21,167 nt of DNA from a virus: the IMG/VR virus record IMGVR_UViG_3300032048_000022, positions 1 through 21,167 of that record; one strand, written 5' to 3'. The notes below the pieces were generated by a model. The model searched no databases. It was not told the DNA's origin and worked only from the letters and a program-made list of their open reading frames with translations. The translations under genes and the position numbers were made by a program. Positions 1 through 6,340 of this stretch are shown one piece after another (the stretch's first letter is position 1; every line of letters starts with the position of its first letter).

Positions 1-1
1 A

Positions 2-61
2 AAAGCTGAGGCTGAAGATGATACAATGAGTTATTTTGCTAAATTAGCAGCTGAAGCTTAA
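2..61 (+). CDS. 3' end of an unidentified rightward gene (partial)
   Basis: The window opens inside a reading frame that ends in TAA at 59-61. Its last 19 residues read KAEAEDDTMSYFAKLAAEA. It is followed within 13 nt by a strong rho-independent terminator, which supports it being the true end of a rightward transcription unit. The tail is acidic, then amphipathic and alanine-rich. That is too little to assign a family, and I do not recognise it. It converges with the tape-measure gene on the other strand. Confidence 0.6.
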   Translation, partial: KAEAEDDTMSYFAKLAAEA

Positions 62-73
62 GTATTTATTGAG

Positions 74-96
74 AACCCGTCGAAAGGCGGGTTTTT
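74..96 (+). terminator. Rho-independent terminator between convergent genes
   Basis: An 8-bp stem (AACCCGTC pairing with GGCGGGTT, one G-T pair) closes a GAAA tetraloop and runs straight into TTTTT, then AATTTT. It lies 12 nt after the stop of the rightward partial gene. The stop codon of the leftward tape-measure gene (95-97) sits on the T tract. In the leftward direction no T run follows the stem, so the terminator should work mainly for rightward transcripts. Confidence 0.85.
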
Positions 97-2356
97 AATT
101 TTGACTCGCCCACAATTGATACATTGAGGCTCCTCCTGGTTGGGCTGCATTTCCACCTGGCCATGCATAAGCACCCATATCAATAACTTCCGGTGCAGTA
201 AAAATATTATATTGACTAGATGCGTCGGTATTATTAGTAACATTTCCACCACCACCATTAGCACCGCCACCCAAATTATAATTAAACATCGCATGTTGTA
301 ATGCATTAATTCCAGCAGAAACAGTATCGAATTGGAAACTCGTTAGATCTTTTAGGCCAGTTTTAATCTTTATGTTTTTTCCTTTTGTAAATGTTCCACC
401 ACTCATAGCAGCGTCTATAGCTTGTGCACCCCATGCAAAATCTTCGGCCAAATCACTAAAATTAGGGCCGGCGGACATGTTGCCAAGCTTATTATATGAA
501 TTAAGTACTTTAACTACAGATTCAATACCAGCTGCAGCTGCATCCATTTCAGTTGGATTAATATCTGTACCTAATCTCTTCATAGGTTCAACAATACCTA
601 ATATTAATTTTGCCATACCAGTTTCACCAGTATCTACATCATCTTTCCAAAACAATACAAAATTCTTTAAACCTTGCCATGCATCTTGAGCTTTATCAAC
701 TCCTTCAGTTAAAGCAGTAACAGCCATTAATTCTGCAAGACCTAAACCTAATTTAGCCATACCACCACCAACACGCATTAGATTCCCACCATCAACATCA
801 TTATATGCATTCATACCTTCTGCCATATTTGACATTATATCTTTTAGACCAGTGCCATCAACACCAATAGCTTTCATTATTGCACCTATACCAGCCATAC
901 CACTAAAGAAACCACCAATACCAGCACCCATTGCAGTCATACCTGCAGCTGCAATACCAGAACCAACTGGACCTAAAATTGCACCAGCTCCAATAAATCC
1001 TGCTAAAGCTAATTGTTGCTTTTCAGTAAATGCACCCATGCCTGCTGCAATATTTGAAGCTTGTTCTTTAAATGCTGCACCATCGGCTCCAACTAAAGAA
1101 CCAAGTTTACTTGCAGCAGAAATACCAACCATAAAACCGCCAATACCAGCACCCATGATTGATGCACCTAATGCAGCTGTTGCAGCTGCTCTAATACCAC
1201 CTTTCCCAGCTGGGCCTTTACCCATAGTTAAAGCAACACCACCTGCAACTATTATACCTAATGTAGTTAATGTAACAGCATTAAGACTTTCTAATTCTTT
1301 AAGTGCTGCTACAGTATTTACTGCTTGGTCTTTAAATTCTGAACCTGTAAATTTTGTTATTGAACCTGCCGCTGCAATACCTGACATAAAGCCACCAATT
1401 GCAGCACCACCTAAAGCTGCACCAGTAGCAGCTTTACTTGCTAAAAGAATTCCTTTTTTACCTGATAAAACTGCACCACCTGCAGCAATAACACCTAAAG
1501 TTATCATTTGTGCATCGCTTACTTTACCAAGATTTTCTAATGCCTCAGCTAAATCCGCAGCGTTATCTTTAAATGTTGTACCATCAAAACCTGTTAAAGA
1601 ACCTGCTGCTGCGATACCTGACATAAAACCACCGATACCTGCTCCCATTGCAGTCATACCAAGCGCTGCTTTAGAGGCTTTTCCAACACCACCAACCATT
1701 CCTAAGAATGCACCACCAGCCAACATTACACCTAATGTGGCTATGGATGTAGTACTCATTGAACCAAAATGTTCCCAACCTTCAGAGATATTTTTTGCTT
1801 GTTCAGGGAAATTTTCACCTCTAAATGCTTTTACATTTGACCAAACCATTAAGCCACTCATAAAGGCGCCAATACCTAAACCCATTAAACCCATACCAGC
1901 AGCACCTTTTGCTGCTTTACCTAAGAAACTAGATTTAGAGGCTTCTGATTTATCTTTCTTTTTATCTTTTTTGTCTTTATCTTTCTCTCTTTTTTCTTCT
2001 TCCTCATCACCTTTTTTCTTTTCAAAAATACCATAAATCTTATCAACTGCCTCTAGTATTTTTTTGGTATCTGACCCTATTTCTTGTTGAGTGGAATATC
2101 TAGAACCTTCATCTTGCATCTTTTGGTCAGCAATTGTTTTAGCTTGACCTGCTAGGAACCTACGTTGGAAAGCCTCTCCAGCTGAAATCATTGAAGAACC
2201 TTGTTCTTCTTGAACTTCTTGACCTAGTGCTATTTTTTCGGCATGTTGTTGAGCTTCTCTTTCGCGAAGCATATCCTTAGCACTTGCTTTATTAAGTTTC
2301 TTTAATTCAGCAATTACTTTATTAATACCTGCGACTTCTTGTGGTTTCTCAGCCAT
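95..2356 (-). CDS. Probable tail tape-measure protein (gp29-like position) with five ~80-aa repeats
   Basis: This is a 753-aa protein. Residues 1-110 are mostly helical and charged (start MAEKPQEVAGINKVIAELKK). Residues 112-141 are a Lys/Glu/Asp low-complexity linker. Residues ~148-546 are five tandem ~80-residue units, each with a Gly/Ala-rich hydrophobic segment of the form GAGIGGFMSG, an amphipathic FKDQA-like stretch and a second hydrophobic segment. The C-terminus has a GGGANGGGGNVTNNT linker and a Trp/Gly-rich tail. Function is inferred from length, the hydrophobic helical character usual in tape measures, and position directly after a tube-fold gene and a frameshifted chaperone-like gene. 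T4 gp29 is 590 aa. I see no specific gp29 motif, so a different hub or injected virion protein remains possible. The start at 2356 has AAGGAAAA upstream and overlaps the end of the gp26 -1 frame by 8 nt. Confidence 0.65.
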   Translation of the reverse strand: MAEKPQEVAGINKVIAELKKLNKASAKDMLREREAQQHAEKIALGQEVQEEQGSSMISAGEAFQRRFLAGQAKTIADQKMQDEGSRYSTQQEIGSDTKKILEAVDKIYGIFEKKKGDEEEEKREKDKDKKDKKKDKSEASKSSFLGKAAKGAAGMGLMGLGIGAFMSGLMVWSNVKAFRGENFPEQAKNISEGWEHFGSMSTTSIATLGVMLAGGAFLGMVGGVGKASKAALGMTAMGAGIGGFMSGIAAAGSLTGFDGTTFKDNAADLAEALENLGKVSDAQMITLGVIAAGGAVLSGKKGILLASKAATGAALGGAAIGGFMSGIAAAGSITKFTGSEFKDQAVNTVAALKELESLNAVTLTTLGIIVAGGVALTMGKGPAGKGGIRAAATAALGASIMGAGIGGFMVGISAASKLGSLVGADGAAFKEQASNIAAGMGAFTEKQQLALAGFIGAGAILGPVGSGIAAAGMTAMGAGIGGFFSGMAGIGAIMKAIGVDGTGLKDIMSNMAEGMNAYNDVDGGNLMRVGGGMAKLGLGLAELMAVTALTEGVDKAQDAWQGLKNFVLFWKDDVDTGETGMAKLILGIVEPMKRLGTDINPTEMDAAAAGIESVVKVLNSYNKLGNMSAGPNFSDLAEDFAWGAQAIDAAMSGGTFTKGKNIKIKTGLKDLTSFQFDTVSAGINALQHAMFNYNLGGGANGGGGNVTNNTDASSQYNIFTAPEVIDMGAYAWPGGNAAQPGGASMYQLWASQN
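719..1915 (-). repeat. Five tandem ~80-residue repeats inside the tape-measure-like gene
   Basis: The units are approximately residues 148-228, 229-307, 308-391, 392-471 and 472-546. Each starts with a segment of the form G-(A/L)-G-I-G-(G/A)-F-(M/F)-x-G. This is followed ~20 residues later by F/L-K-(D/E)-x-x-x-N and then by a second hydrophobic Gly/Ala segment such as TLGVIAAGGAVL. Units 2 and 3 are the most alike; unit 5 is the most diverged at its end. The repeat is clear in protein; the DNA copies have diverged. Confidence 0.8.
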
Positions 2357-3223
2357 ATTTACTATTTTCCTTGTTTCGTTCCTCTATCCATTGCGTTAAA
2401 AGGGTAACATATATCTCCCTTTCCCACGGTAACATATTATTCAAATCATCTAATTGAAAATTATGTTGATGCATTAAAGCAAAATTTGTCTTATAATGCG
2501 TCGTTATTGAATCATGCGAAAGGGCTATTGAAAAAAATCAGCTAGTCCTTTTAATTCTACTTCGTTCTTTTCCCCACACTTTTTACATGTGAATTTTATA
2601 TCATAACTAACGTATGGTGTCTTCATGAGCAATTCCATAATTTTACCAAATTGAAATGAACTTAAACTTTCAACAAATTCAAGTACTTCATCAAATGGTA
2701 CATCCTTTGTTGAATGTATTTCTTCACCATGAAAAATTGTACCAATTGATTTAGCAATCATATGAATAAGAACTTCTGTACCAGTTTCAGCTTTTGCAGT
2801 CCTATCACTCATAGTTGGCCAACGTAATTCAATTGTCATATTATCATCAAGCTTTAACTGAAGATCTTTATTATCAAAATCTAAATTCTTAATTTCTAAT
2901 TTATCTAAATTAATCTTTACTTCATTTTTAGTTTCACATTTTTCACATGGTATAAGTAATTCTATTCCTTCACCTACACTTCTAGCACGTAATGTTAAAA
3001 ATATAAATTCAATATCAAATCCTGTTAAATCTTCTAACTTAACATTATCTAAACATGAACGAATTATATCACTAATTGCTTGCTCAATTTGTACATCATC
3101 TTGAGATTCCATTGCTATTAACAATAATTTCTCTTCTTTGACCACGTATGGTCTATATGTTATAGTATCACCTGTTGAAGGCACAATCATATCATACTTT
3201 GGGGTTGCTAATTTTGGCAACAT
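2349..3223 (-). CDS. gp26 extended by a -1 frameshift (gpGT-like tail-assembly chaperone form), 291 aa predicted
   Basis: This is the predicted product of -1 slippage on the heptamer at 2531-2537. The first 231 residues are gp26. A 60-residue extension then begins SIALSHDSITTHYKTNFALM, contains LDDLNNMLPWEREIYV and ends NKENSKYG, with stop TGA at 2349-2351. The extension frame is closed by TGA (2538-2540) immediately upstream of the slippery run. It has no Shine-Dalgarno before its only internal ATG (2474), so frameshifting is the simplest way to express it. By analogy with lambda gpG/gpGT, the long form would bridge tape measure and tube subunits during tail assembly. The slippery site, the open frame and the position are seen directly; the chaperone role is inferred. 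Confidence 0.7.
2525..3223 (-). CDS. 26: gp26-like baseplate/tail-assembly protein (T4_baseplate family), unshifted form
   Basis: This is a 232-aa protein, close to the size of T4 gp26 (208 aa). The central stretch FDIEFIFLTLRARSVGEGIE (residues 69-88) is the family hallmark I recognise from T4-like gp26/gp51 proteins. Two CxxC pairs, C93-E-K-C96 and C213-K-K-C216, each followed by a KNEV-type strand, could form one metal site. In T4, gp26 is classed as a baseplate hub protein. Here the gene lies between a tube-fold gene and the tape measure and carries a frameshift site at its end, which argues for a tail-assembly chaperone role. The start at 3223 is preceded by GGAGAAAG. It follows the gp54-like gene by 24 nt in the leftward operon. 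Confidence 0.8.
   Translation of the reverse strand: MLPKLATPKYDMIVPSTGDTITYRPYVVKEEKLLLIAMESQDDVQIEQAISDIIRSCLDNVKLEDLTGFDIEFIFLTLRARSVGEGIELLIPCEKCETKNEVKINLDKLEIKNLDFDNKDLQLKLDDNMTIELRWPTMSDRTAKAETGTEVLIHMIAKSIGTIFHGEEIHSTKDVPFDEVLEFVESLSSFQFGKIMELLMKTPYVSYDIKFTCKKCGEKNEVELKGLADFFQ
2531..2537 (-). promoter_or_regulatory. Slippery heptamer T TTT TTT for -1 programmed frameshifting
   Basis: On the minus strand the gp26 frame reads GCT GAT TTT TTT CAA TAG. The seven Ts are positioned exactly as X XXY YYZ for -1 slippage and give TTT TTT TCA ATA in the new frame. The -1 frame has a stop (TGA, 2538-2540) touching the 5' side, and the 0 frame stops at 2525-2527, so the only possible window is about 12 nt and is filled by the heptamer. 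An AAGGA at 2546-2550, 8 nt upstream, resembles the Shine-Dalgarno stimulator seen at dnaX. Confidence 0.75.
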
Positions 3224-3247
3224 ATCAATCTTTCTCCATTATTTTAT

Positions 3248-4030
3248 TTAACTTATTTGTCCACCACCCAACGCGGCGAATCTCCTTTTATCTGCAGCTA
3301 ATTTTTCTAAATTTAGATGCTCTGTTTTCGGACTTGATGCAACTGGTGTTTTTATCTTAGTAGCTTTTAATGAATCTAATAAAGATCCAAAAACACCTTG
3401 AATTCCATCTACAAATCCAACGCTTCTCCAATTATCATATTCCCATGTAACAGTTACTTCTAATAAACCTTCACTTCCATTACCTAATTCAATAGCTGCA
3501 AGTTGTATAGGATATGCATTCTCTAACTTAACTGTATATCCGGGAATTATATCATTAGATGTAGATAACTGTTGTATAGTTACATCACTACAATAATCTC
3601 TTTTATAATATGCTTTAAAATGTTCATGTGTACTATCAATAATCATTTCTTGCCACATATCAAAATACTTTTTAATATAATAATCATTTGTTAATAAAAA
3701 TGTCATAGATACTTCATCTGTCATCATTGAATATGGTTTCTTTGTCATATGATGATTATGAGTAGCTTCAGTTGTAGTTATTCGTTTACCAGGAAGTGTA
3801 CAAGTTTGACATAGTAAAAACATATCTCTTGGGTCACTAATAAAATCTCCTATATGTATACCATCGCCAGATATTAAATTATTAAGTAATGTTGCAGGGT
3901 CAAACTTTAATAAGCTATTCATACCCTTTGAAGGATGAGAAACATATACTGCATATCTATTTCCACGTGCTACACCACCACGACGATTAATCGTTGACTT
4001 AATTGAATCTATACTTACTGGTAATGACAT
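3248..4030 (-). CDS. 54: Tail-tube-fold protein, probable baseplate tail-tube initiator (gp54-like)
   Basis: This is a 260-aa protein. The central and C-terminal parts show the gp19/gp54-type tube pattern: CTLPGKRITTTE (residues 77-88), MTFLLTNDYYIKKYFDMWQE (109-128) and, near residues 173-201, YPIQLAAIEL followed by EVTVTWEYDNW. The length is nearer to gp54 (320 aa) than to gp19 (163 aa). gp54 starts tube polymerisation on the hub next to the gp48 cap, which is encoded divergently here. A longer start at 4057 is possible, but ATG 4030 is preferred: AAGGAG lies ~8 nt upstream, and it overlaps the previous stop as TAATG. An atypical tail-tube protein is the main alternative. Confidence 0.6.
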   Translation of the reverse strand: MSLPVSIDSIKSTINRRGGVARGNRYAVYVSHPSKGMNSLLKFDPATLLNNLISGDGIHIGDFISDPRDMFLLCQTCTLPGKRITTTEATHNHHMTKKPYSMMTDEVSMTFLLTNDYYIKKYFDMWQEMIIDSTHEHFKAYYKRDYCSDVTIQQLSTSNDIIPGYTVKLENAYPIQLAAIELGNGSEGLLEVTVTWEYDNWRSVGFVDGIQGVFGSLLDSLKATKIKTPVASSPKTEHLNLEKLAADKRRFAALGGGQIS

Positions 4031-4611
4031 TAATATTGTCTCCTTGATGCAGCCCAAATATAACTTTCTGTTTTCTTCTTAAATTGGGCTGTTTGTAAAA
4101 ATATTGCTATGTTCCATTCAGCAGCATCTACCTTCATTATTTTTGAACCTACATGCTTCGTAAGATAATGCTTAAAACATGGTTTAAAGTATTTATATTT
4201 CTTAGCTGCTTTTAATAAATTATATGTAATTCTAAATCTAGTTGTTTTATCAAATTTTTGATTAGATGCAGCAGCATTTAAATTATCTAAAAATATAGCA
4301 CGAATTTTAGGTGGTAAATAATGTAAGTTAATACCAAAAAAACCACCTGGCGCAGGACCAACCATAATCGTTAAAGGAAACATATCATAGTATGGCAAAG
4401 TCATTTTTAACTTTGGATTATATGTATACATTATCATATCACCAATTATAGGTCTAGCTTTTGCTGTTAATCTATCATCTTTAAGAACATTCCTTCCTAA
4501 TGGTCCAAGCTCTTTTGCTTTTTTTTCAAACCATGCTGAAGCTTCTCTTGAACGAGCTGTTATTCCCTTACGGAATGCTTCTGATTCTAACTTATCGAAT
4601 AAACTGGCCAT
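4030..4611 (-). CDS. Conserved T4-like morphogenesis protein, 193 aa (possibly gp2-like DNA-end protector)
   Basis: This is a basic protein with a compact core at residues ~57-101 (IGDMIMYTYNPKLKMTLPYY, then MFPL, then FGINLHYLPPK). I recognise this as a widespread family in marine T4-like phages. In T4 the gene next to 4 on the same strand is 2, which fits a gp2-type role protecting DNA ends in the filled head, but T4 gp2 is longer (274 aa) and I see no decisive motif. The C-terminus is Lys/Arg/aromatic-rich. The ATG has an exact late promoter 5 nt upstream and no usable Shine-Dalgarno. Its stop overlaps the next gene's start by one base. Confidence 0.5.
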   Translation of the reverse strand: MASLFDKLESEAFRKGITARSREASAWFEKKAKELGPLGRNVLKDDRLTAKARPIIGDMIMYTYNPKLKMTLPYYDMFPLTIMVGPAPGGFFGINLHYLPPKIRAIFLDNLNAAASNQKFDKTTRFRITYNLLKAAKKYKYFKPCFKHYLTKHVGSKIMKVDAAEWNIAIFLQTAQFKKKTESYIWAASRRQY

Positions 4612-4616
4612 ACTTA

Positions 4617-4624
4617 TATTTATA
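4617..4624 (-). promoter_or_regulatory. T4-type late promoter TATAAATA before the 193-aa gene
   Basis: There is an exact match to the T4 late -10 element on the minus strand, followed by TAAGT and then the ATG at 4611. With the usual spacing the transcript would start on or next to the A of the ATG. It overlaps the stop codon of gp4. Confidence 0.55.
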
Positions 4625-5117
4625 TCTTTTTCTTAAGTGTTTTCCATATTCTACGACCTGTTTTTGTTTTACTTGCTTTAAACCCCATAGTCATTGTCTT
4701 AATACCCATAGCCTCAAGTTCTTTCTCAGTCCATATTTGGAATTCATAACCACGTTCATTACAAAATTTCTTAGCATACTTCCATTTAGAAACATTTTTC
4801 ATATAACCTAATGCTTCTTTTAATTGTTTTCTTTTGGGTGGTTTGGTTTGAGATAATGGTTTTATTTCAACTAAGAGAGTACGACCTGTGTCTGTTCTTA
4901 TCGTAAGGTCAACAAAATAACGATGCATCTTACGATCTGTTGCACATATATATGGTATAACGGTCTCTTCAGAGTTCCACCATTTAACCCATGATGCTTT
5001 GTCTAAATATCTAAACGCATTTCTCTCCCATAAGGACCTATAATGTATATAATTAAGGTCACCTTTATATTTTTCAGGGTGTTTTGGCTTCCAAGTACCA
5101 GAATATGTCTTTTTCAT
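4620..5117 (-). CDS. 4: Head completion nuclease gp4
   Basis: This is a 165-aa protein, close to the usual length for T4 gp4 (gp50/65). The N-terminus (YSGTWKPKHPEKYKGD, then YRSLWERNAFRYLD) and the middle block match the family as I know it. The PD-(D/E)XK nuclease residues of the TnsA-like fold are visible: E31 in LWERN, D70 in HRYFVDLT, and E84-I-K86 in LLVEIKP. A basic Trp/Lys helix (residues 107-118) and a basic C-terminus follow. The protein acts on filled heads so that neck and tail can attach. It is the first gene of the leftward block, divergent from gp48, with a late promoter 5 nt before its ATG and no Shine-Dalgarno. Confidence 0.85.
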   Translation of the reverse strand: MKKTYSGTWKPKHPEKYKGDLNYIHYRSLWERNAFRYLDKASWVKWWNSEETVIPYICATDRKMHRYFVDLTIRTDTGRTLLVEIKPLSQTKPPKRKQLKEALGYMKNVSKWKYAKKFCNERGYEFQIWTEKELEAMGIKTMTMGFKASKTKTGRRIWKTLKKKI

Positions 5118-5122
5118 ATAAC

Positions 5123-5130
5123 TATTTATA
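5123..5130 (-). promoter_or_regulatory. Leftward T4-type late promoter TATAAATA before gp4
   Basis: There is an exact minus-strand TATAAATA, then GTTAT, then ATG at 5117. The expected start of transcription coincides with the start codon. It forms one arm of the inverted repeat shared with the rightward promoter. Confidence 0.7.
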
Positions 5131-5138
5131 CTATTTCG

Positions 5139-5146
5139 TATAAATA
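5139..5146 (+). promoter_or_regulatory. Rightward T4-type late promoter TATAAATA before gp48
   Basis: There is an exact plus-strand TATAAATA. The expected start is near 5152, giving a ~21-nt leader that contains AAAGGAA ahead of the gp48 ATG at 5173. It would drive the whole rightward baseplate operon. Confidence 0.7.
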
Positions 5147-5172
5147 ACTATTATACGAACAAAGGAACAACT

Positions 5173-6339
5173 ATGAACGACGCTCAAAGAATGCAACAAG
5201 CAGGTGGAGTTAATGTACATGCTACTGGCACACTACCCGTTGAACATTGGAAATATCCAGAAACTGTAGGTAATGATACTAAATCAGATGATATAAATTT
5301 TAATAGCAATCAAACTAGTGAATATGCTATTAGACGTATGAATGAAATATCTGGTAATACTATTGAACCATTTATGTTATTTGAATTTATGAGAGTAGAT
5401 AATGATGAGTTTGGCCAAGGTACAGCTCAATTTGTTCAAGAAAAAGCAAAAGCAGCATGGGAAGGAAGTTATAAAGCTGGTTGGAATAATGTTGTAGATT
5501 ATGTTAAAGATAAAGGTGCTGCTGGAGAGGCAGCTATTGGCAATATAGAGGCAGAAAGAGTTGATTCTCTTCAAGACTCAACGGCTGGTAAGCTAGCCGA
5601 AGCTATATTCAATAAAATAAAAGAATGGGCTGAAAAAATTGGAACTATGGTAAATAGAAAATATATAGGTTCAGTTGCTTTATATATGCCTACAGATATT
5701 CAAATAAACGATCAGATGGTTTATAATGATGATTCAAGAAAAATGGGAGCTTTCGCAGAAACTTTATTTTCTAAAGATTATGCAGATGTATTTAATCCAG
5801 TAACATTAACAAGTCAAACAGCTTTAGCTGCAGCTGGTTATCTTGGAGGAAAATTTCTACCTGGTAGTAGTACTAGTATGATATCAGCTCTTGCTGGTGC
5901 TGGACTTGCTAGTGTAGTTCAAACAGAATTACAAAGAGGCAGTGGTAAGATTGCTAACCCTAATGAAATTTTATTATATAATTCAACTGCGTTAAGAACA
6001 TTTACATTTACTTGGACTATCTTACCAGATACACGACAAGAATCAGAACATGCAGCTGGTCTTATTAAAATGTTTAGAAAAGCTGCACATGCAAGAAAAG
6101 ATAATAAAATGATTATAACAGTACCTGATCATGTTATTATATCATTTCATGGAGCTGGAGAAAAACGTACAGAAATGATTCAATTGCCTCCTTGTGTTAT
6201 TGAAACTGTTGGTGTTATTTATAATCCAAATACATCTTCATTCTTTCATGAAAATAATGCACCTGTAGAAATTGGTTTAACTGTAGGACTTAAAGAAATG
6301 GCACCACTTTATGCACAAGATGTAGAGGAAGGATACTAA
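5173..6339 (+). CDS. 48: Baseplate tail-tube cap gp48
   Basis: This is a 388-aa protein; T4 gp48 is 364 aa. Family features visible are YMPTDIQINDQMVYNDDSRK (residues 171-190), the NPNEILLYNSTALRTFTFTW block (262-281), PDTRQESEHAAGLIKMFRKA (285-304), and a C-terminal region with NPNTSSFFHENNAPVEIGL. gp48 caps the gp27 hub and, with gp54, is the platform for tube assembly. A Gly/Ala-rich hydrophobic stretch (~216-250) lies between the two conserved halves and may bury in the hub. The start is supported by AAAGGAAC 7 nt upstream. It is the first gene of the rightward operon. Confidence 0.8.
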   Translation: MNDAQRMQQAGGVNVHATGTLPVEHWKYPETVGNDTKSDDINFNSNQTSEYAIRRMNEISGNTIEPFMLFEFMRVDNDEFGQGTAQFVQEKAKAAWEGSYKAGWNNVVDYVKDKGAAGEAAIGNIEAERVDSLQDSTAGKLAEAIFNKIKEWAEKIGTMVNRKYIGSVALYMPTDIQINDQMVYNDDSRKMGAFAETLFSKDYADVFNPVTLTSQTALAAAGYLGGKFLPGSSTSMISALAGAGLASVVQTELQRGSGKIANPNEILLYNSTALRTFTFTWTILPDTRQESEHAAGLIKMFRKAAHARKDNKMIITVPDHVIISFHGAGEKRTEMIQLPPCVIETVGVIYNPNTSSFFHENNAPVEIGLTVGLKEMAPLYAQDVEEGY

Positions 6340-6340
6340 T

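Larger units (their letters stand above)
5123..5146. repeat. Inverted repeat formed by the two divergent late promoters
   Basis: TATTTATAC (5123-5131) and GTATAAATA (5138-5146) form a perfect 9-bp inverted repeat around a 6-nt centre (TATTTC). A second, overlapping inverted repeat, CGTATAA (5137-5143) with TTATACG (5151-5157), covers the right-hand promoter and its expected start point. The remaining gp4-gp48 spacer (5118-5172) holds only the gp48 ribosome binding site. Confidence 0.8.

Noticed and set aside
64-71. AATAAATA-like late promoter on the minus strand near the left end
   Set aside because: It is not an exact match and would transcribe away from the leftward operon into the antisense of the partial gene. 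The terminator hairpin explains this region.
58-306. 82-codon open frame on the minus strand
   Set aside because: It overlaps the C-terminal part of the tape-measure gene in another frame and runs through the terminator.
852-2036. 394-codon open frame on the plus strand, Pro/Ala/Ile-rich
   Set aside because: It lies entirely antisense to the tape-measure repeats. Its composition is what GCA/GGT-rich repeat codons give when read in reverse, and no ribosome site or known motif is present.
2349-2474. Independent 41-codon gene starting at ATG 2474
   Set aside because: There is no Shine-Dalgarno before the ATG. The frame stays open upstream exactly to the slippery heptamer, and residues before the ATG look like part of the same protein, so frameshift expression is preferred.
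4031-4057. Longer start for the gp54-like gene (MGCIKETIL extension)
   Set aside because: ATG 4030 has an AAGGAG ribosome site and the usual one-base TAATG overlap. The extension would cover that site and overlap the upstream gene.
4190-4197. Minus-strand TATAAATA within the 193-aa gene
   Set aside because: It lies mid-gene over Lys/Tyr codons, ~160 nt from the next start. Chance occurrence is likely in AT-rich DNA.
4500-4811. 103-codon plus-strand frame rich in Leu/Phe
   Set aside because: It is antisense to gp4 and the 193-aa gene. The hydrophobic look comes from AT-rich lysine and glutamate codons on the other strand.
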